Positions 7,322-16,262 of a DNA stretch of 20,067 nt are shown one piece after another. This stretch comes from Pseudomonadota bacterium. Its GTDB lineage: Bacteria; Pseudomonadota; Gammaproteobacteria; Xanthomonadales; Xanthomonadaceae. Within the stretch, counting starts at the first letter, position 1; every line of letters begins with the position of its first letter. The notes beneath the pieces are model-generated. The model ran no database searches, was not told where the DNA came from, and saw only the letters and a program-made list of their open reading frames with translations. The position numbers were made by a program, and so were the translations under genes. The stretch is from positions 1 to 20,067 of the forward strand of contig JAEWFH010000030.1 of the NCBI GenBank assembly GCA_023388955.1. Direction: 5' to 3'.

Positions 7322-8182
7322 CTATTCGATGTTCTGGACCTGCTCGCGGACCTGGTCGATCAGCACCTTGAGCTCGACCGCGGCGTTGGAGCTGCGACTG
7401 TCCACCGACTTGGATCCCAGGGTGTTGGCCTCGCGGTTGAACTCCTGCAGCAGGAAATCGAGCCGGCGACCCACCGCTTCCTTGAGCCCCAGCACCCGGC
7501 GCGCCTCGGCGACGTGGGCATCCAGCCGGTCGAGTTCCTCGTCCACGTCCAGCTTCTGCAGCGACAGCACCAGTTCCTGCTCCAACCGGCCCGGGTCAGC
7601 CGGGTGGGCCAGCTCGGCCAGGCGACCCTCCAGTTTGTGCCGCTGGCCGGCCCGCAGCGCCGGCATCATCGTGCGGACGTCGGCGGCAATCCGCTCAATG
7701 CCATCCAGCCGCTCGGTGATCGCCGCGGCCAGGCGGGCGCCCTCGCGGGCCCGCGCCTCGAGGAAACCGTCCAGGACCTCGTCCAGCAGCGCCAGCACCT
7801 CGGCCTTGAGCGCGTCGGCGTCCACGGCCGCGGCGCGCAGCACCCCGGGGAACTGCAGCAACTGGGTGAACTCCACCTGCATGCCCGGGAAATGCGCGCC
7901 CAGCCGCGTCGCCGCGCCGGCAAGCTCGGCGATGCGGGCCTCGTCCATCTGCAGGCCCTGGTGCTGCTCCGGTGCGCGCAGCCGCAGCGACAGGTCGAGC
8001 TTGCCGCGGCTGACACGCCCGGCGATGCGCTCGCGCAGCACCGGCTCCAGCACGCGCAGGTCCTCGTGCACCCGCATCCCGGTTTCCAGGAAACGGTGGT
8101 TGACCGAACGCAGCTCGCAGGCGAGCGTGCCCCAGGGCGTTTCGCGCTCGCCACTGGCGAAGGCGGTCATGCTGCGGATCAT
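7322..8182 (-). CDS. yicC: YicC family endoribonuclease-like protein
   Basis: A 286-residue protein starting MIRSMTAFASGE, almost the same opening as E. coli YicC and the same length (about 287). The N-terminal YicC-like domain contains ELRSVNHRFLETGMRV, RERIAGRVSRGKLDL and AELAGAATRLG. The C-terminal DUF1732 domain has the hallmark GRRLDFLLQEFNREANTLGSKS. YicC proteins have been described as endoribonucleases that affect small-RNA stability; this activity comes from family knowledge and is not visible here. The ATG at 8182 is chosen over a much longer open frame to 8668 that runs antisense through rph. It is the first gene of the minus-strand cluster and diverges from rph across 67 bases. 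The short gap contains a GGGGC / GCCCC stem-loop (8196-8209) that would fall in its leader. Confidence 0.93.
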   Translation of the reverse strand: MIRSMTAFASGERETPWGTLACELRSVNHRFLETGMRVHEDLRVLEPVLRERIAGRVSRGKLDLSLRLRAPEQHQGLQMDEARIAELAGAATRLGAHFPGMQVEFTQLLQFPGVLRAAAVDADALKAEVLALLDEVLDGFLEARAREGARLAAAITERLDGIERIAADVRTMMPALRAGQRHKLEGRLAELAHPADPGRLEQELVLSLQKLDVDEELDRLDAHVAEARRVLGLKEAVGRRLDFLLQEFNREANTLGSKSVDSRSSNAAVELKVLIDQVREQVQNIE

Positions 8183-8212
8183 GCGTGGTTCCAAAGGGGC
8201 GAAGGCCCCGGA

Positions 8213-8221
8213 TGGTAAACT
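8213..8221 (+). promoter_or_regulatory. Candidate extended -10 promoter for rph
   Basis: TGGTAAACT lies in the 67-base gap between the divergent yicC and rph genes and fits an extended -10. The expected start near 8228 leaves a leader of about 22 bases. No good -35 is visible at the usual distance; the sequence just upstream is the GGGGC / GCCCC hairpin. Confidence 0.4.
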
Positions 8222-8249
8222 CGCGCGCCCCCTCACCGGTACTCGTGGC

Positions 8250-9008
<759 letters not shown>

Positions 9009-9026
9009 CAGCACCGGGGACCGGGA

Positions 9027-9620
9027 ATGAAGCGCATCGTCGTCGCCAGCGGCAACGCCGGCAAGCTGGCCGAGTTCAACCGCCTGCTGGGCGCCGAGGG
9101 CTACGAGTTCATCGCCCAGGGAGAACTGGGGGTGCAGGACATTCCCGAGACCGGCCTGACTTTCGTCGAGAACGCCCTGATCAAGGCGCGCCACGCAGCG
9201 CGCGTCACCGGGCTGCCGGCACTGGCCGACGACTCCGGGCTGTGCGTGGAGGCACTGGACGGTGCGCCGGGGCTGTACTCGGCACGCTACGCGGGCGAGC
9301 CGGCGGACCCGGTGCGCAACATCGAGCACCTGCTGGCCGGGCTCGGGGAGCTCCCTGACGAACAGCGCGGCGCGTTCTTCCACTGCACCCTGGTGTTGCT
9401 GCGCCATCCCACCGACCCGCGGCCGCTGCTGGCCCAGGGCGAGTGGCGAGGACGGATCCTGCACGCCCCCCGCGGAAACGGGGGCTTCGGATACGACCCG
9501 GTGTTCCTGGATCCGGCTTCGGGGCGGACCGCGGCGGAGATGGAGCCGGCGGCGAAGGATGCGGCAAGCCACCGGGGGAAGGCGTTGCGGGTACTGAAGC
9601 GACACCTGGTTGGCGGGTGA
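9027..9620 (+). CDS. rdgB: RdgB/HAM1 family non-canonical purine NTP pyrophosphatase
   Basis: A 197-residue protein hydrolysing ITP, dITP and XTP to the monophosphate and pyrophosphate, keeping deaminated purines out of DNA and RNA. Family motifs are all present: VVASGNAGKLAEF (residues 5-17), FVENALIKARHAA, ADDSGLCVEALDGAPGLYSARYAG, GNGGFGYDPVF and SHRGKALR near the C-terminus. A GGGA Shine-Dalgarno precedes the ATG, 18 bases after rph. Its stop TGA shares its last base with the hemW ATG, indicating coupled translation. Confidence 0.97.
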   Translation: MKRIVVASGNAGKLAEFNRLLGAEGYEFIAQGELGVQDIPETGLTFVENALIKARHAARVTGLPALADDSGLCVEALDGAPGLYSARYAGEPADPVRNIEHLLAGLGELPDEQRGAFFHCTLVLLRHPTDPRPLLAQGEWRGRILHAPRGNGGFGYDPVFLDPASGRTAAEMEPAAKDAASHRGKALRVLKRHLVGG

Positions 9621-10813
9621 TGGCGGTGATCGCGGCACCGCCACCGCTTTCGTTGTATGTGCACGTGCCGTGGTGCGTGCGCAAGTGTCCGTACTGCGAC
9701 TTCAATTCGCACCAGGCCCGTGGCGAGCCGCCGTTCGCCGACTACGTCGATGCGCTGCTGCGGGACCTGGACCAGGACCTGCCGATGGTCTGGGGCCGGC
9801 CGGTGCACTCGGTGTTCTTTGGCGGCGGCACGCCCAGCCTGATGCCCCCGGACCAGATCGACCGCTTCCTGCAGGAGGCCAGCGCGCGCCTGCGCCTGGC
9901 ACCAGGCTGCGAGATCACCCTGGAAGCGAACCCGGGCACCGCCGAGCATGGTCGCTTCGACGGCTACCTGGCCGCCGGCGTGAACCGGCTCAGCTTCGGC
10001 ATCCAGAGCTTCGACGACGGCTGCCTGCAGCGGCTGGGCCGGATCCACGACAGCCGCGAGGCCGAGGGGGCGGTGAAACTGGCGACCGATGCCGGCTTCG
10101 ACAACTTCAACCTGGACCTGATGTACGCCCTGCCCGGCCAGGACCTGGAGATGGCGGCACGCGACCTGGAGCGCGCCGTCGCGCTGGGGCCGTCGCACAT
10201 CAGCCATTACCAGCTCACCCTGGAACCCAACACCCTGTTCGCTGCCCGCCCCCCGGCGGGGATCCCGGACGACGACCTGTCCTGGGACATGCAGGAGCGC
10301 TGCCAGGCATTGCTGGCGGCGGCCGGCTTCGACCAGTACGAGGTCAGCGCCTACGCCCGCCCGGGCCGCCAGTGCCAGCACAACCTCAACTACTGGGGCT
10401 ACGGCGACTACCTGGGGATCGGGGCCGGCGCCCACGGCAAGGTCACCTTCGGCCACGACGGTTCGATCCTGCGGCGCTGGAAGCCGCGCCACCCGGCCCG
10501 CTACATCGAGACCGCCGGCACCGCGGAGGGCATCGGTGGCGACGAGCAGGTCACCGGCTCCCAGCGCGCGTTCGAGTTCATGCTCAACGCGCTGCGCCTG
10601 GTGGACGGGTTCGGGCTGGACACGTTCGAGAAGCGGACCGGCCTGCCGCGTTCGCACATCCAGCCCCAGCTTGCCGAGGCGACCGCACGCGGCTGGCTGG
10701 AGGTCGCCGGCGACCGGGCGTGCCCCACGGCGCTCGGACGCCGCTTCACCAATGACGTGGTATCCCTTTTCCTGGAACCGCCCCCTTCCGGGACTGCCGG
10801 GACAACGACCTAA
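9620..10813 (+). CDS. hemW: Radical SAM heme chaperone HemW
   Basis: A 397-residue radical SAM protein. The cluster motif CxxxCxYC is present as CVRKCPYCDF (C19, C23, C26), followed by GGGTPSL, EANPGT, RLSFGIQSFDD, NFNLDLMYALPGQ and YEVSAYARPGRQCQHNLNYW. The CDF after the third cysteine, the lack of the HemN N-terminal extension and the length favour HemW, a heme-binding protein involved in heme delivery, over the coproporphyrinogen dehydrogenase HemN. Many databases name it HemN-like. The start at 9620 overlaps the rdgB stop by one base and places the motif at the usual distance from the N-terminus; the open frame to 9443 lies within rdgB. Confidence 0.95.
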   Translation: MAVIAAPPPLSLYVHVPWCVRKCPYCDFNSHQARGEPPFADYVDALLRDLDQDLPMVWGRPVHSVFFGGGTPSLMPPDQIDRFLQEASARLRLAPGCEITLEANPGTAEHGRFDGYLAAGVNRLSFGIQSFDDGCLQRLGRIHDSREAEGAVKLATDAGFDNFNLDLMYALPGQDLEMAARDLERAVALGPSHISHYQLTLEPNTLFAARPPAGIPDDDLSWDMQERCQALLAAAGFDQYEVSAYARPGRQCQHNLNYWGYGDYLGIGAGAHGKVTFGHDGSILRRWKPRHPARYIETAGTAEGIGGDEQVTGSQRAFEFMLNALRLVDGFGLDTFEKRTGLPRSHIQPQLAEATARGWLEVAGDRACPTALGRRFTNDVVSLFLEPPPSGTAGTTT

Positions 10814-10867
10814 AGTTCCAGCGGGGCCTGCCGATCTGTACCTGATGACCTCCGGATCCGCCTGCTG

Positions 10868-13099
10868 ATGCCTCCAGTCCCACCGAGTCCCGGTACCACT
10901 CCCGCGCCCACCACGCCGCTTCCCGACGGCGTACGCGTCGCGGTGGATGCGCTGCACGCGCACCTGAGGCTGGAGCTCGGGCATCGCGTCGAAGCCGCGC
11001 TGGGCGCGGCGCAACGCAAGCTGCACCACCTTGGCGAGGTGTCCACGGGGGCCCTTCTTGAAGCCCACTGGCACGACAACCTCAGGCGCCTGGTCGAGAA
11101 CCGGCAACGCTTGCTGCCCCGGTTGCTGTCCGACCTGCGAGGCACCCTGGACCGGTTGCGGGATCCGCCGCCCGCGCCAACCCGGTCCTCCACGCTGGCG
11201 CCGGTCATCCCCAAGGCCACCGACTTGCGCCTGGTCGAGGAGGCCGAACTCGACGAAGCCGGAATGCTGGATGAGCTGGGTCGCCGCCAGGAAGCCCGCG
11301 CCGGCCTTCCCCTGCTGCTGCTGGGGCAGCGCTTTGGCGTCCTTGCCGCGGCCCCCGCATTCGGCGCTGCCTCCCTCCCCGTGGGTGCGCGCGCCCTGGC
11401 GGCGGCCTTCATGGAGGCCGCCGGGGAACTCGGCCTCGATGAAGACGCTCGCAAGATCCTGTTGCGCGCCTTCGAACGCGAGGCCCTGGCCGACTATCCG
11501 GCCATGGCCGACACGATGAACGCGGTGCTCGATCGGTCCGGGGTGTTGCCGGGACTCAGTTACGTACCCTTGCGGCCGCGGCCTGCTCCAGGTTCCACGA
11601 CGATCGCCTCCACCGCCCGCCCCCATGTCCGGGACGACGGCAGCAGGGACGAGGTGTCCGCAAGCGCCCCCCTGCTCACCGAAGACCGGCGGATGGCACA
11701 GATGCGGCAATGGATGGCCGAGCGCCGCCACCTGCTGGCACGGCTATCGGGGGCAGCGAACCGGACTCCAGCCCAGGTGCTGGGAGAACCCGAACTGGAC
11801 AATGTCCTTGCGGCGCTGCAGGTCGGACCGTTGACCTCGCGTTCCACGGCGCGGCTGCGCCAGGCCATCCAGGAGCAGGCGCAGCGCATGGGTACCGATG
11901 CGACCGTGCAGGACCGGCAGGCGGACTCGCTCGCCCTGTTCGGCGACCTGCACATGCGGCTGCACGAACGCGTCGATCCGTCCGCGCACTCCCTCCTGGC
12001 CGGCCTCCAGGTGCCCCTGCTGCGCGTGGCGGTGCGCGACCCCGGTTTCCTCGTACAACCATCCGCCCCGCCACGCCGGTTGTTGGCCACGATCGTGGAC
12101 GCCACCGCGGGCCACCACGGTCCCGAGGGCCTGGACCCGCAGCTGCTGGAACGGATGCAGGAAGTGGTGCGCGAGCTCGCGCTGAAACACCCCCACGACC
12201 CCGAAGTGTTCGAGCAGGCCTGTTCAACGCTCGAGGAGCCCGGCCAGGCAGCGTTGCGGCGTGCCGAGATCGCCGAACGGCGCCACGTCGAGGCGGCACG
12301 GGGCCGTGAGCGCCTGCTTTCCGCCCGCCGCAGCGCAACAGCGGCATTGACCTGGGCGATGGGCGAGCAGGACCCACCCGTGTTCCTGCGCAACCTGCTT
12401 GAACAGGCCTGGACCGATGCACTGTCGCTCGTCGCCCTGCGCAGCGGCACCAGCTCTCCCCAGTGGCACGAGCACATGGAGACCACGGCGGCGATCAGCC
12501 GCGCGATCCGCGACGGTCAGCCCGCGGACGCCCTGCATGTCGACCGGGCCCGCGAGGCGCTGGGGTTGATCGGGTATCACCCGGACCAGGCGCAGGCAAT
12601 CGCCGGCCACCTGACCGCCACGGGCAACCCCGATGCCGATCCCGCCTCGCGCACGGAACTCGTGCTGGAGATGAAGGAGCGCAGCCGCCTCGGCGTCCGT
12701 GACGAGGATGTGCCGCCCGGGCTCCGCGACGGGAACGGCACCGCGCGCACCCGCAGCCAACAGGAGTGGGAGTCCCGACTGGCGCTGATTCCCGACGGCC
12801 ATTGGCTGGAGTTCGACGCGCCCGAGCGTCCCGGTGGCGTCCTCCGCTTGCGGCTGGCCTGGCGCGGCCAGGACAGCGGGCGCGTGCTCCTGCTCAATGT
12901 CCGCGGCCACCCCCCCGCCGAACCGCCGGTCGACAACGTCCAGGACCTGGCTCGGATGCTGGCCGCCGGCCAGGCACGGCTGCTTGGCGAGCGTCTCCCC
13001 GAAGTGCTGGAGCATGCCTGGCGCTCGATGGTGGACGGGCTGCAGCCCCACCCCACCCCCCTGGCCGGCGCCCCCTCCGGTACGGAGCCCTCCCGATGA
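10868..13099 (+). CDS. DUF1631 family protein (function unknown)
   Basis: A 743-residue protein resembling the DUF1631 family, sometimes mislabelled thymidine phosphorylase. A proline-rich tail (residues 1-18) is followed by a mostly helical body rich in Leu, Ala, Arg and Glu. The segment LRLVEEAELDE (about residues 117-127) is typical of the family, and a low-complexity linker lies near residues 235-265. The C-terminal part (about 631-737) changes character: alternating hydrophobic strands (HWLEFDAP, GVLRLRLAWRGQDSGRVLLLNVRG) then a helical end with LARMLAAGQARLLGERLPEVLEHAW. That pattern looks like a small beta-barrel of PilZ type. No signal peptide or transmembrane segment is seen. The ATG at 10868 has only a weak ribosome site. 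The stop overlaps the start of the PilZ gene (ATGA), so the two are probably made together. A c-di-GMP link is inference only. Confidence 0.8.
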   Translation: MPPVPPSPGTTPAPTTPLPDGVRVAVDALHAHLRLELGHRVEAALGAAQRKLHHLGEVSTGALLEAHWHDNLRRLVENRQRLLPRLLSDLRGTLDRLRDPPPAPTRSSTLAPVIPKATDLRLVEEAELDEAGMLDELGRRQEARAGLPLLLLGQRFGVLAAAPAFGAASLPVGARALAAAFMEAAGELGLDEDARKILLRAFEREALADYPAMADTMNAVLDRSGVLPGLSYVPLRPRPAPGSTTIASTARPHVRDDGSRDEVSASAPLLTEDRRMAQMRQWMAERRHLLARLSGAANRTPAQVLGEPELDNVLAALQVGPLTSRSTARLRQAIQEQAQRMGTDATVQDRQADSLALFGDLHMRLHERVDPSAHSLLAGLQVPLLRVAVRDPGFLVQPSAPPRRLLATIVDATAGHHGPEGLDPQLLERMQEVVRELALKHPHDPEVFEQACSTLEEPGQAALRRAEIAERRHVEAARGRERLLSARRSATAALTWAMGEQDPPVFLRNLLEQAWTDALSLVALRSGTSSPQWHEHMETTAAISRAIRDGQPADALHVDRAREALGLIGYHPDQAQAIAGHLTATGNPDADPASRTELVLEMKERSRLGVRDEDVPPGLRDGNGTARTRSQQEWESRLALIPDGHWLEFDAPERPGGVLRLRLAWRGQDSGRVLLLNVRGHPPAEPPVDNVQDLARMLAAGQARLLGERLPEVLEHAWRSMVDGLQPHPTPLAGAPSGTEPSR

Positions 13100-13461
13100 G
13101 CGCAGGCGCAGACTTCCGCAGCCGCCGCCACAAGCCCCGTCGGGACGTGGAAGGGCGCATCGACGTGATCGACTGCATGACCGGGCGGACCGTTGGCCGC
13201 ATCGGCAACCTCTCGGAGAGCGGGATGCTGCTCCGGGTGGATACCCTGTTGCGGCCCGACGCCCTCTACCAACTCCGCTTCGAGCTCCCCGGACAGGGAA
13301 CCGGGGCAGGCACCATCGAGGTTGGCGTGCACGTGCTGTGGCTGGACCCTGCCAGGGACGGAGGTCCGGGACACGTCCTGGCCTGGGCAGGACTGCACTT
13401 CATCCACGTGCCCACGGCGCACCGCAAGCGCCTGCAGGCCTGGGTCGGGCAGGCGTCCTGA
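13096..13461 (+). CDS. Single-domain PilZ protein (putative c-di-GMP receptor)
   Basis: A 121-residue protein consisting of one PilZ domain. The c-di-GMP signature is present in both parts: an RxxxR element near the N-terminus (R11-HKP-R15, with further arginines at 8, 10 and 16) and NLSESGM matching D/NxSxxG about 30 residues later. Beta-strands such as LYQLRFELPG, IEVGVHVLWL and AWAGLHFIHV follow. Both halves of the binding motif being intact suggests real ligand binding. The ATG lies within the end of the DUF1631 gene (ATGA overlap), so translation should be coupled. No partner-specific domain is attached; it probably acts by contact, with DUF1631 the obvious candidate. It is not recognisably PilZ of type IV pili. 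Confidence 0.88.
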   Translation: MSAGADFRSRRHKPRRDVEGRIDVIDCMTGRTVGRIGNLSESGMLLRVDTLLRPDALYQLRFELPGQGTGAGTIEVGVHVLWLDPARDGGPGHVLAWAGLHFIHVPTAHRKRLQAWVGQAS

Positions 13462-13478
13462 CCCCTGCCGTTCGACCC

Positions 13479-13508
13479 CTGACGCGGGCATGCCCGCGGG
13501 GCGACAAT
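13479..13508 (+). promoter_or_regulatory. Candidate pepQ promoter with a 16-bp palindrome in the spacer
   Basis: CTGACG (13479-13484) and GACAAT (13503-13508) are 18 bases apart, about 30 bases before the pepQ ATG. Between and partly overlapping them is the perfect palindrome CGCGGGCATGCCCGCG (13483-13498). It could be an operator for a dimeric regulator, or a short stem-loop after the PilZ gene, though it has no T-run. The match to the sigma-70 consensus is moderate. Confidence 0.4.
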
Positions 13509-13537
13509 CCCACCAACCCCCCATATCGAGGAAGACC

Positions 13538-14866
13538 ATGTCCCCGCACGAGCTTGCGTCCACCTACCCGGCCCACGTCGCGCGCATGCAGTCCCTGGCC
13601 GATCGCGCCCTGGAGCGGGGCGGCTTCGACCATCTGGTGGTGCCCAGCGGCACGATCCACTACCACCTGTTCGACGACCGCGACTATCCCTACGTGGTCA
13701 ATCCGCAGTTCAAGGCCTGGGTGCCGCTGGTGCGCAACCCCGGCAACTGGCTGGTGTACAGCCCCGGCCAGCGCCCGAAGATCATCTTCCTGCAGCCGTT
13801 CGATTACTGGCACGCGGTGCCGGAGGCACCGTCGGGCTACTGGGTCGAGCACTTCGACATCGTCATCATCCGCACCCCCGAGGAGGCGCTGCCGCACCTG
13901 CCGGCCGATGCCTCGCGCTGCGCGATCCTGGGGGAGCCGCAAAGCACCCTGGGCGACCATGTCCCCAACAACCCCGCGGCGGTGGTCCATTACCTCGAGT
14001 ACCACCGCGCGGTGAAGACCGACTACGAGATCGCGATGATGCGCCGGGCCACCGCCCATGGCGTGCGCGCCCACCGCGCGGCCGAGCGCGCCTTCCGCGC
14101 CGGCGCCAGCGAGTTCGGCATCCACCTGGCCTACTGCCAGGCCGCGCGCCAGGACGCCAACGACCTGCCCTACGGCAACATCATCGCCCTCAATGAACAC
14201 GGCGCGATCCAGCACTACACCGAGCGCGACCGGGTGCCGCCGCGCGAGATCCTCAGCTTCCTGATCGATGCCGGCGCCAGCCATGACGGCTACGCCTGCG
14301 ACATCACCCGCACCTACTCCTTCGATACCGCCAGCGAGTTCCAGCCGCTGATCGAGCAGATGGAGGCCGCCCAACTGCGGATCTGCGACCGGGTCCGCGC
14401 CGGCACCGACTACCCCGACCTGCAGCTGCAGGCCCACCTGGAGGTGTCGACGATCCTCGGCCAGGCCGGGATCGTCGACATGGCACCCGAGTCGATGGTC
14501 GAGACGGGGGTCAGCGCCAAGTTCTTCCCGCACGGCATCGGCCATTACATCGGCCTGCAGGTGCACGACGTGGGCGGCTTCCTGGCCTCCGACGAGGGCG
14601 GCCGCGTCGATCCACCGGCCGGCCATCCCTACCTACGCCTGACCCGTCGCCTGGAGCCGGGCGCGGTGGTCACCATCGAGCCGGGCCTCTACTTTGCCGA
14701 GTTGCTGATGAAGGAACTGGCCGAGGGCGAGCATGCCGGCGCGGTCAACTGGGACCGGGTGGATGCGCTGCGTCCGTACGGCGGCATCCGCATCGAGGAC
14801 GAGGTGGTCTGCACCGAGGGCGAGCCGGTGAACCTGACCCGCGAGGGCTTCGCCGCGCTGGATTGA
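13538..14866 (+). CDS. pepQ: Xaa-Pro dipeptidase (M24B, PepQ type)
   Basis: A 442-residue cytoplasmic metalloenzyme splitting dipeptides with C-terminal proline; E. coli PepQ is 443 residues. The N-terminal creatinase-like domain includes FDHLVVPSGTIHYHLFDDRDYPY. The C-terminal pita-bread domain supplies the five metal ligands: D in LIDAGASHDG, D in CDITRTYSF, H in HGIGHYIGLQVHD, E in TIEPGLYF and E in GIRIEDEV. PepQ proteins can also hydrolyse organophosphate triesters as a side activity. The ATG at 13538 is preceded by an AGGAAG Shine-Dalgarno; the longer open frame from 13193 runs through the PilZ gene and is rejected. It faces pepP, a distant relative from the same peptidase family. Confidence 0.96.
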   Translation: MSPHELASTYPAHVARMQSLADRALERGGFDHLVVPSGTIHYHLFDDRDYPYVVNPQFKAWVPLVRNPGNWLVYSPGQRPKIIFLQPFDYWHAVPEAPSGYWVEHFDIVIIRTPEEALPHLPADASRCAILGEPQSTLGDHVPNNPAAVVHYLEYHRAVKTDYEIAMMRRATAHGVRAHRAAERAFRAGASEFGIHLAYCQAARQDANDLPYGNIIALNEHGAIQHYTERDRVPPREILSFLIDAGASHDGYACDITRTYSFDTASEFQPLIEQMEAAQLRICDRVRAGTDYPDLQLQAHLEVSTILGQAGIVDMAPESMVETGVSAKFFPHGIGHYIGLQVHDVGGFLASDEGGRVDPPAGHPYLRLTRRLEPGAVVTIEPGLYFAELLMKELAEGEHAGAVNWDRVDALRPYGGIRIEDEVVCTEGEPVNLTREGFAALD

Positions 14867-14883
14867 GCCCTTCGCTGCAACGC

Positions 14884-14911
14884 TCCCCGCGCCGCGTATC
14901 CGGCGCGGGGA
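14884..14911. terminator. Stem-loop between convergent pepQ and pepP
   Basis: An 11-bp GC-rich inverted repeat (TCCCCGCGCCG / CGGCGCGGGGA) around a 6-base loop fills the 67-base gap between the two converging genes. It has no T-run on either side, so it is not a textbook intrinsic terminator, but its position suggests a shared transcript-end structure, perhaps with Rho. Confidence 0.5.
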
Positions 14912-14933
14912 ACGGCAAGCGGTCCCGGCCGCC

Positions 14934-16262
14934 TCAGCGACCGGCCGCCATGAACTCCTCGATTTCTCCGGCGCTGCGGGCCAGGCCGTCGGTCAGCACT
15001 TCCAGGCCGTCACGGGTAACCAGCACGTCGTCCTCGATCCGGATGCCGATGCCGCGCCATTTTGCCGCCACGCTGGTGTCGTCCGGACGCACGTACAGGC
15101 CCGGCTCGATGGTGAACACCATGCCCGGCTCGATCAGGCGCGACTGGCCGTCGATCCGGTACTCGCCCACGTCGTGGACATCCAGTCCGATCCAGTGGCC
15201 GGTCTTGTGCGGGTAGAAGCGCTGGTAGCTGGAGTCAGCGATGCGCTGCTCCAGCTTGCCCTTGAGCAAGCCCAGGCGCAGCAGCCCCTCGGTCAGTGCC
15301 TCCACCGCGGCCTCGTGCACGCGCCCGTACGGGTTGCCGGCGCGTGACTCCAGCAGCGCCAGCCGCTGCGCCTCGTGGACCACGTCGTGCAGGGCGCGCT
15401 GCTCCTTCGTGAACCGGCCACTGGCCGGGAAGGTGCGGGTGATGTCGGCGGCATAGCCGCGATACTCGGCACCGGCATCGATCAGCACCAGCTCGGACTC
15501 GCCGATGCGCGCCTGGTTGTCCACGTAATGCAGTACGCAGCCGTTGGCGCCGGCACCGACGATGCTGCCATAGGCCGGCTCGGCGCCGTTGCGCCGGAAC
15601 ACCGCCTCCAGCTCGGCCTGCAGTTCGTACTCGTGCATGCCCGGGCGCACCGCGCGCATGGCCGCAGCGTGCGCCTCGACGCTGATCTTCGCGGCGCGGC
15701 GCATGAAGCGCAGCTCGTCGCGGTCCTTGAACAGGCGCTGCTCGTCGAGCAGGTGGCCCAGCTCCAGGAACTCGTGTGGCGGGCGGTTGCCCATCTTCAT
15801 CATCGCCCGCACGCGGTTGACCCAGCCGATCAGCTTCAGGTCGAACTCCACGTCGCGCCCGAAGTGGTAGTACACGCGCTGGCGGCCCTCCAGCAGCCCG
15901 GGCAGGATGTCGTCGAGGTCGTTGATGGGGTAGGCGTCGTCGACGCCCAGCACCTCCACCGCCCCCTCGGGCCCGACCCGCGGGCCGTCCCAGCCTTCCC
16001 GCACCGGGTCGCGCTCGCGGCAGAACAGGATCACTTCCCCGTGGCTGCGCCCCGGCACCAGCACCAGCACCGCCTCCGGCTCCTGGAAGCCGGTCAGGTA
16101 CAGCAGGTCGGAGTCCTGCCGGTAGGGGTAATACGTGTCCCGGCTGCGGATGCGTTCGGGCGCCGCGGGGATCACCAGGATCGCGTCGTCCCCGGCCATG
16201 CGCATCAGCTGGCGGCGTCGGCGGGCATAGGCGGCCGCCGGCATCTTCAGGTGCGCGGCCAT
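14934..16262 (-). CDS. pepP: Xaa-Pro aminopeptidase (M24B, PepP)
   Basis: A 442-residue aminopeptidase P, removing N-terminal residues next to proline. The N-terminal domain includes the typical YPYRQDSDLLYLTGFQEPEAVLVL. The catalytic domain has the five metal ligands: LIDAGAEYRGYAADITRTFP (two Asp), HKTGHWIGLDVHD (His), TIEPGLYV (Glu) and GIRIEDDVLVT (Glu). E. coli PepP is 441 residues. The ATG at 16262 shares one base with the stop of the UPF0149 gene, supporting this start over the ATG six codons later and over the longer frame to 16499. The UPF0149-pepP pair matches E. coli ygfB-pepP; the ubiH/ubiI genes that follow there are absent here. Confidence 0.96.
   Translation of the reverse strand: MAAHLKMPAAAYARRRRQLMRMAGDDAILVIPAAPERIRSRDTYYPYRQDSDLLYLTGFQEPEAVLVLVPGRSHGEVILFCRERDPVREGWDGPRVGPEGAVEVLGVDDAYPINDLDDILPGLLEGRQRVYYHFGRDVEFDLKLIGWVNRVRAMMKMGNRPPHEFLELGHLLDEQRLFKDRDELRFMRRAAKISVEAHAAAMRAVRPGMHEYELQAELEAVFRRNGAEPAYGSIVGAGANGCVLHYVDNQARIGESELVLIDAGAEYRGYAADITRTFPASGRFTKEQRALHDVVHEAQRLALLESRAGNPYGRVHEAAVEALTEGLLRLGLLKGKLEQRIADSSYQRFYPHKTGHWIGLDVHDVGEYRIDGQSRLIEPGMVFTIEPGLYVRPDDTSVAAKWRGIGIRIEDDVLVTRDGLEVLTDGLARSAGEIEEFMAAGR

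Noticed and set aside
9287..11731. An 814-codon minus-strand open frame across rdgB, hemW and the DUF1631 gene
   Set aside because: It runs antisense through two conserved enzymes and has no domain-like segments.
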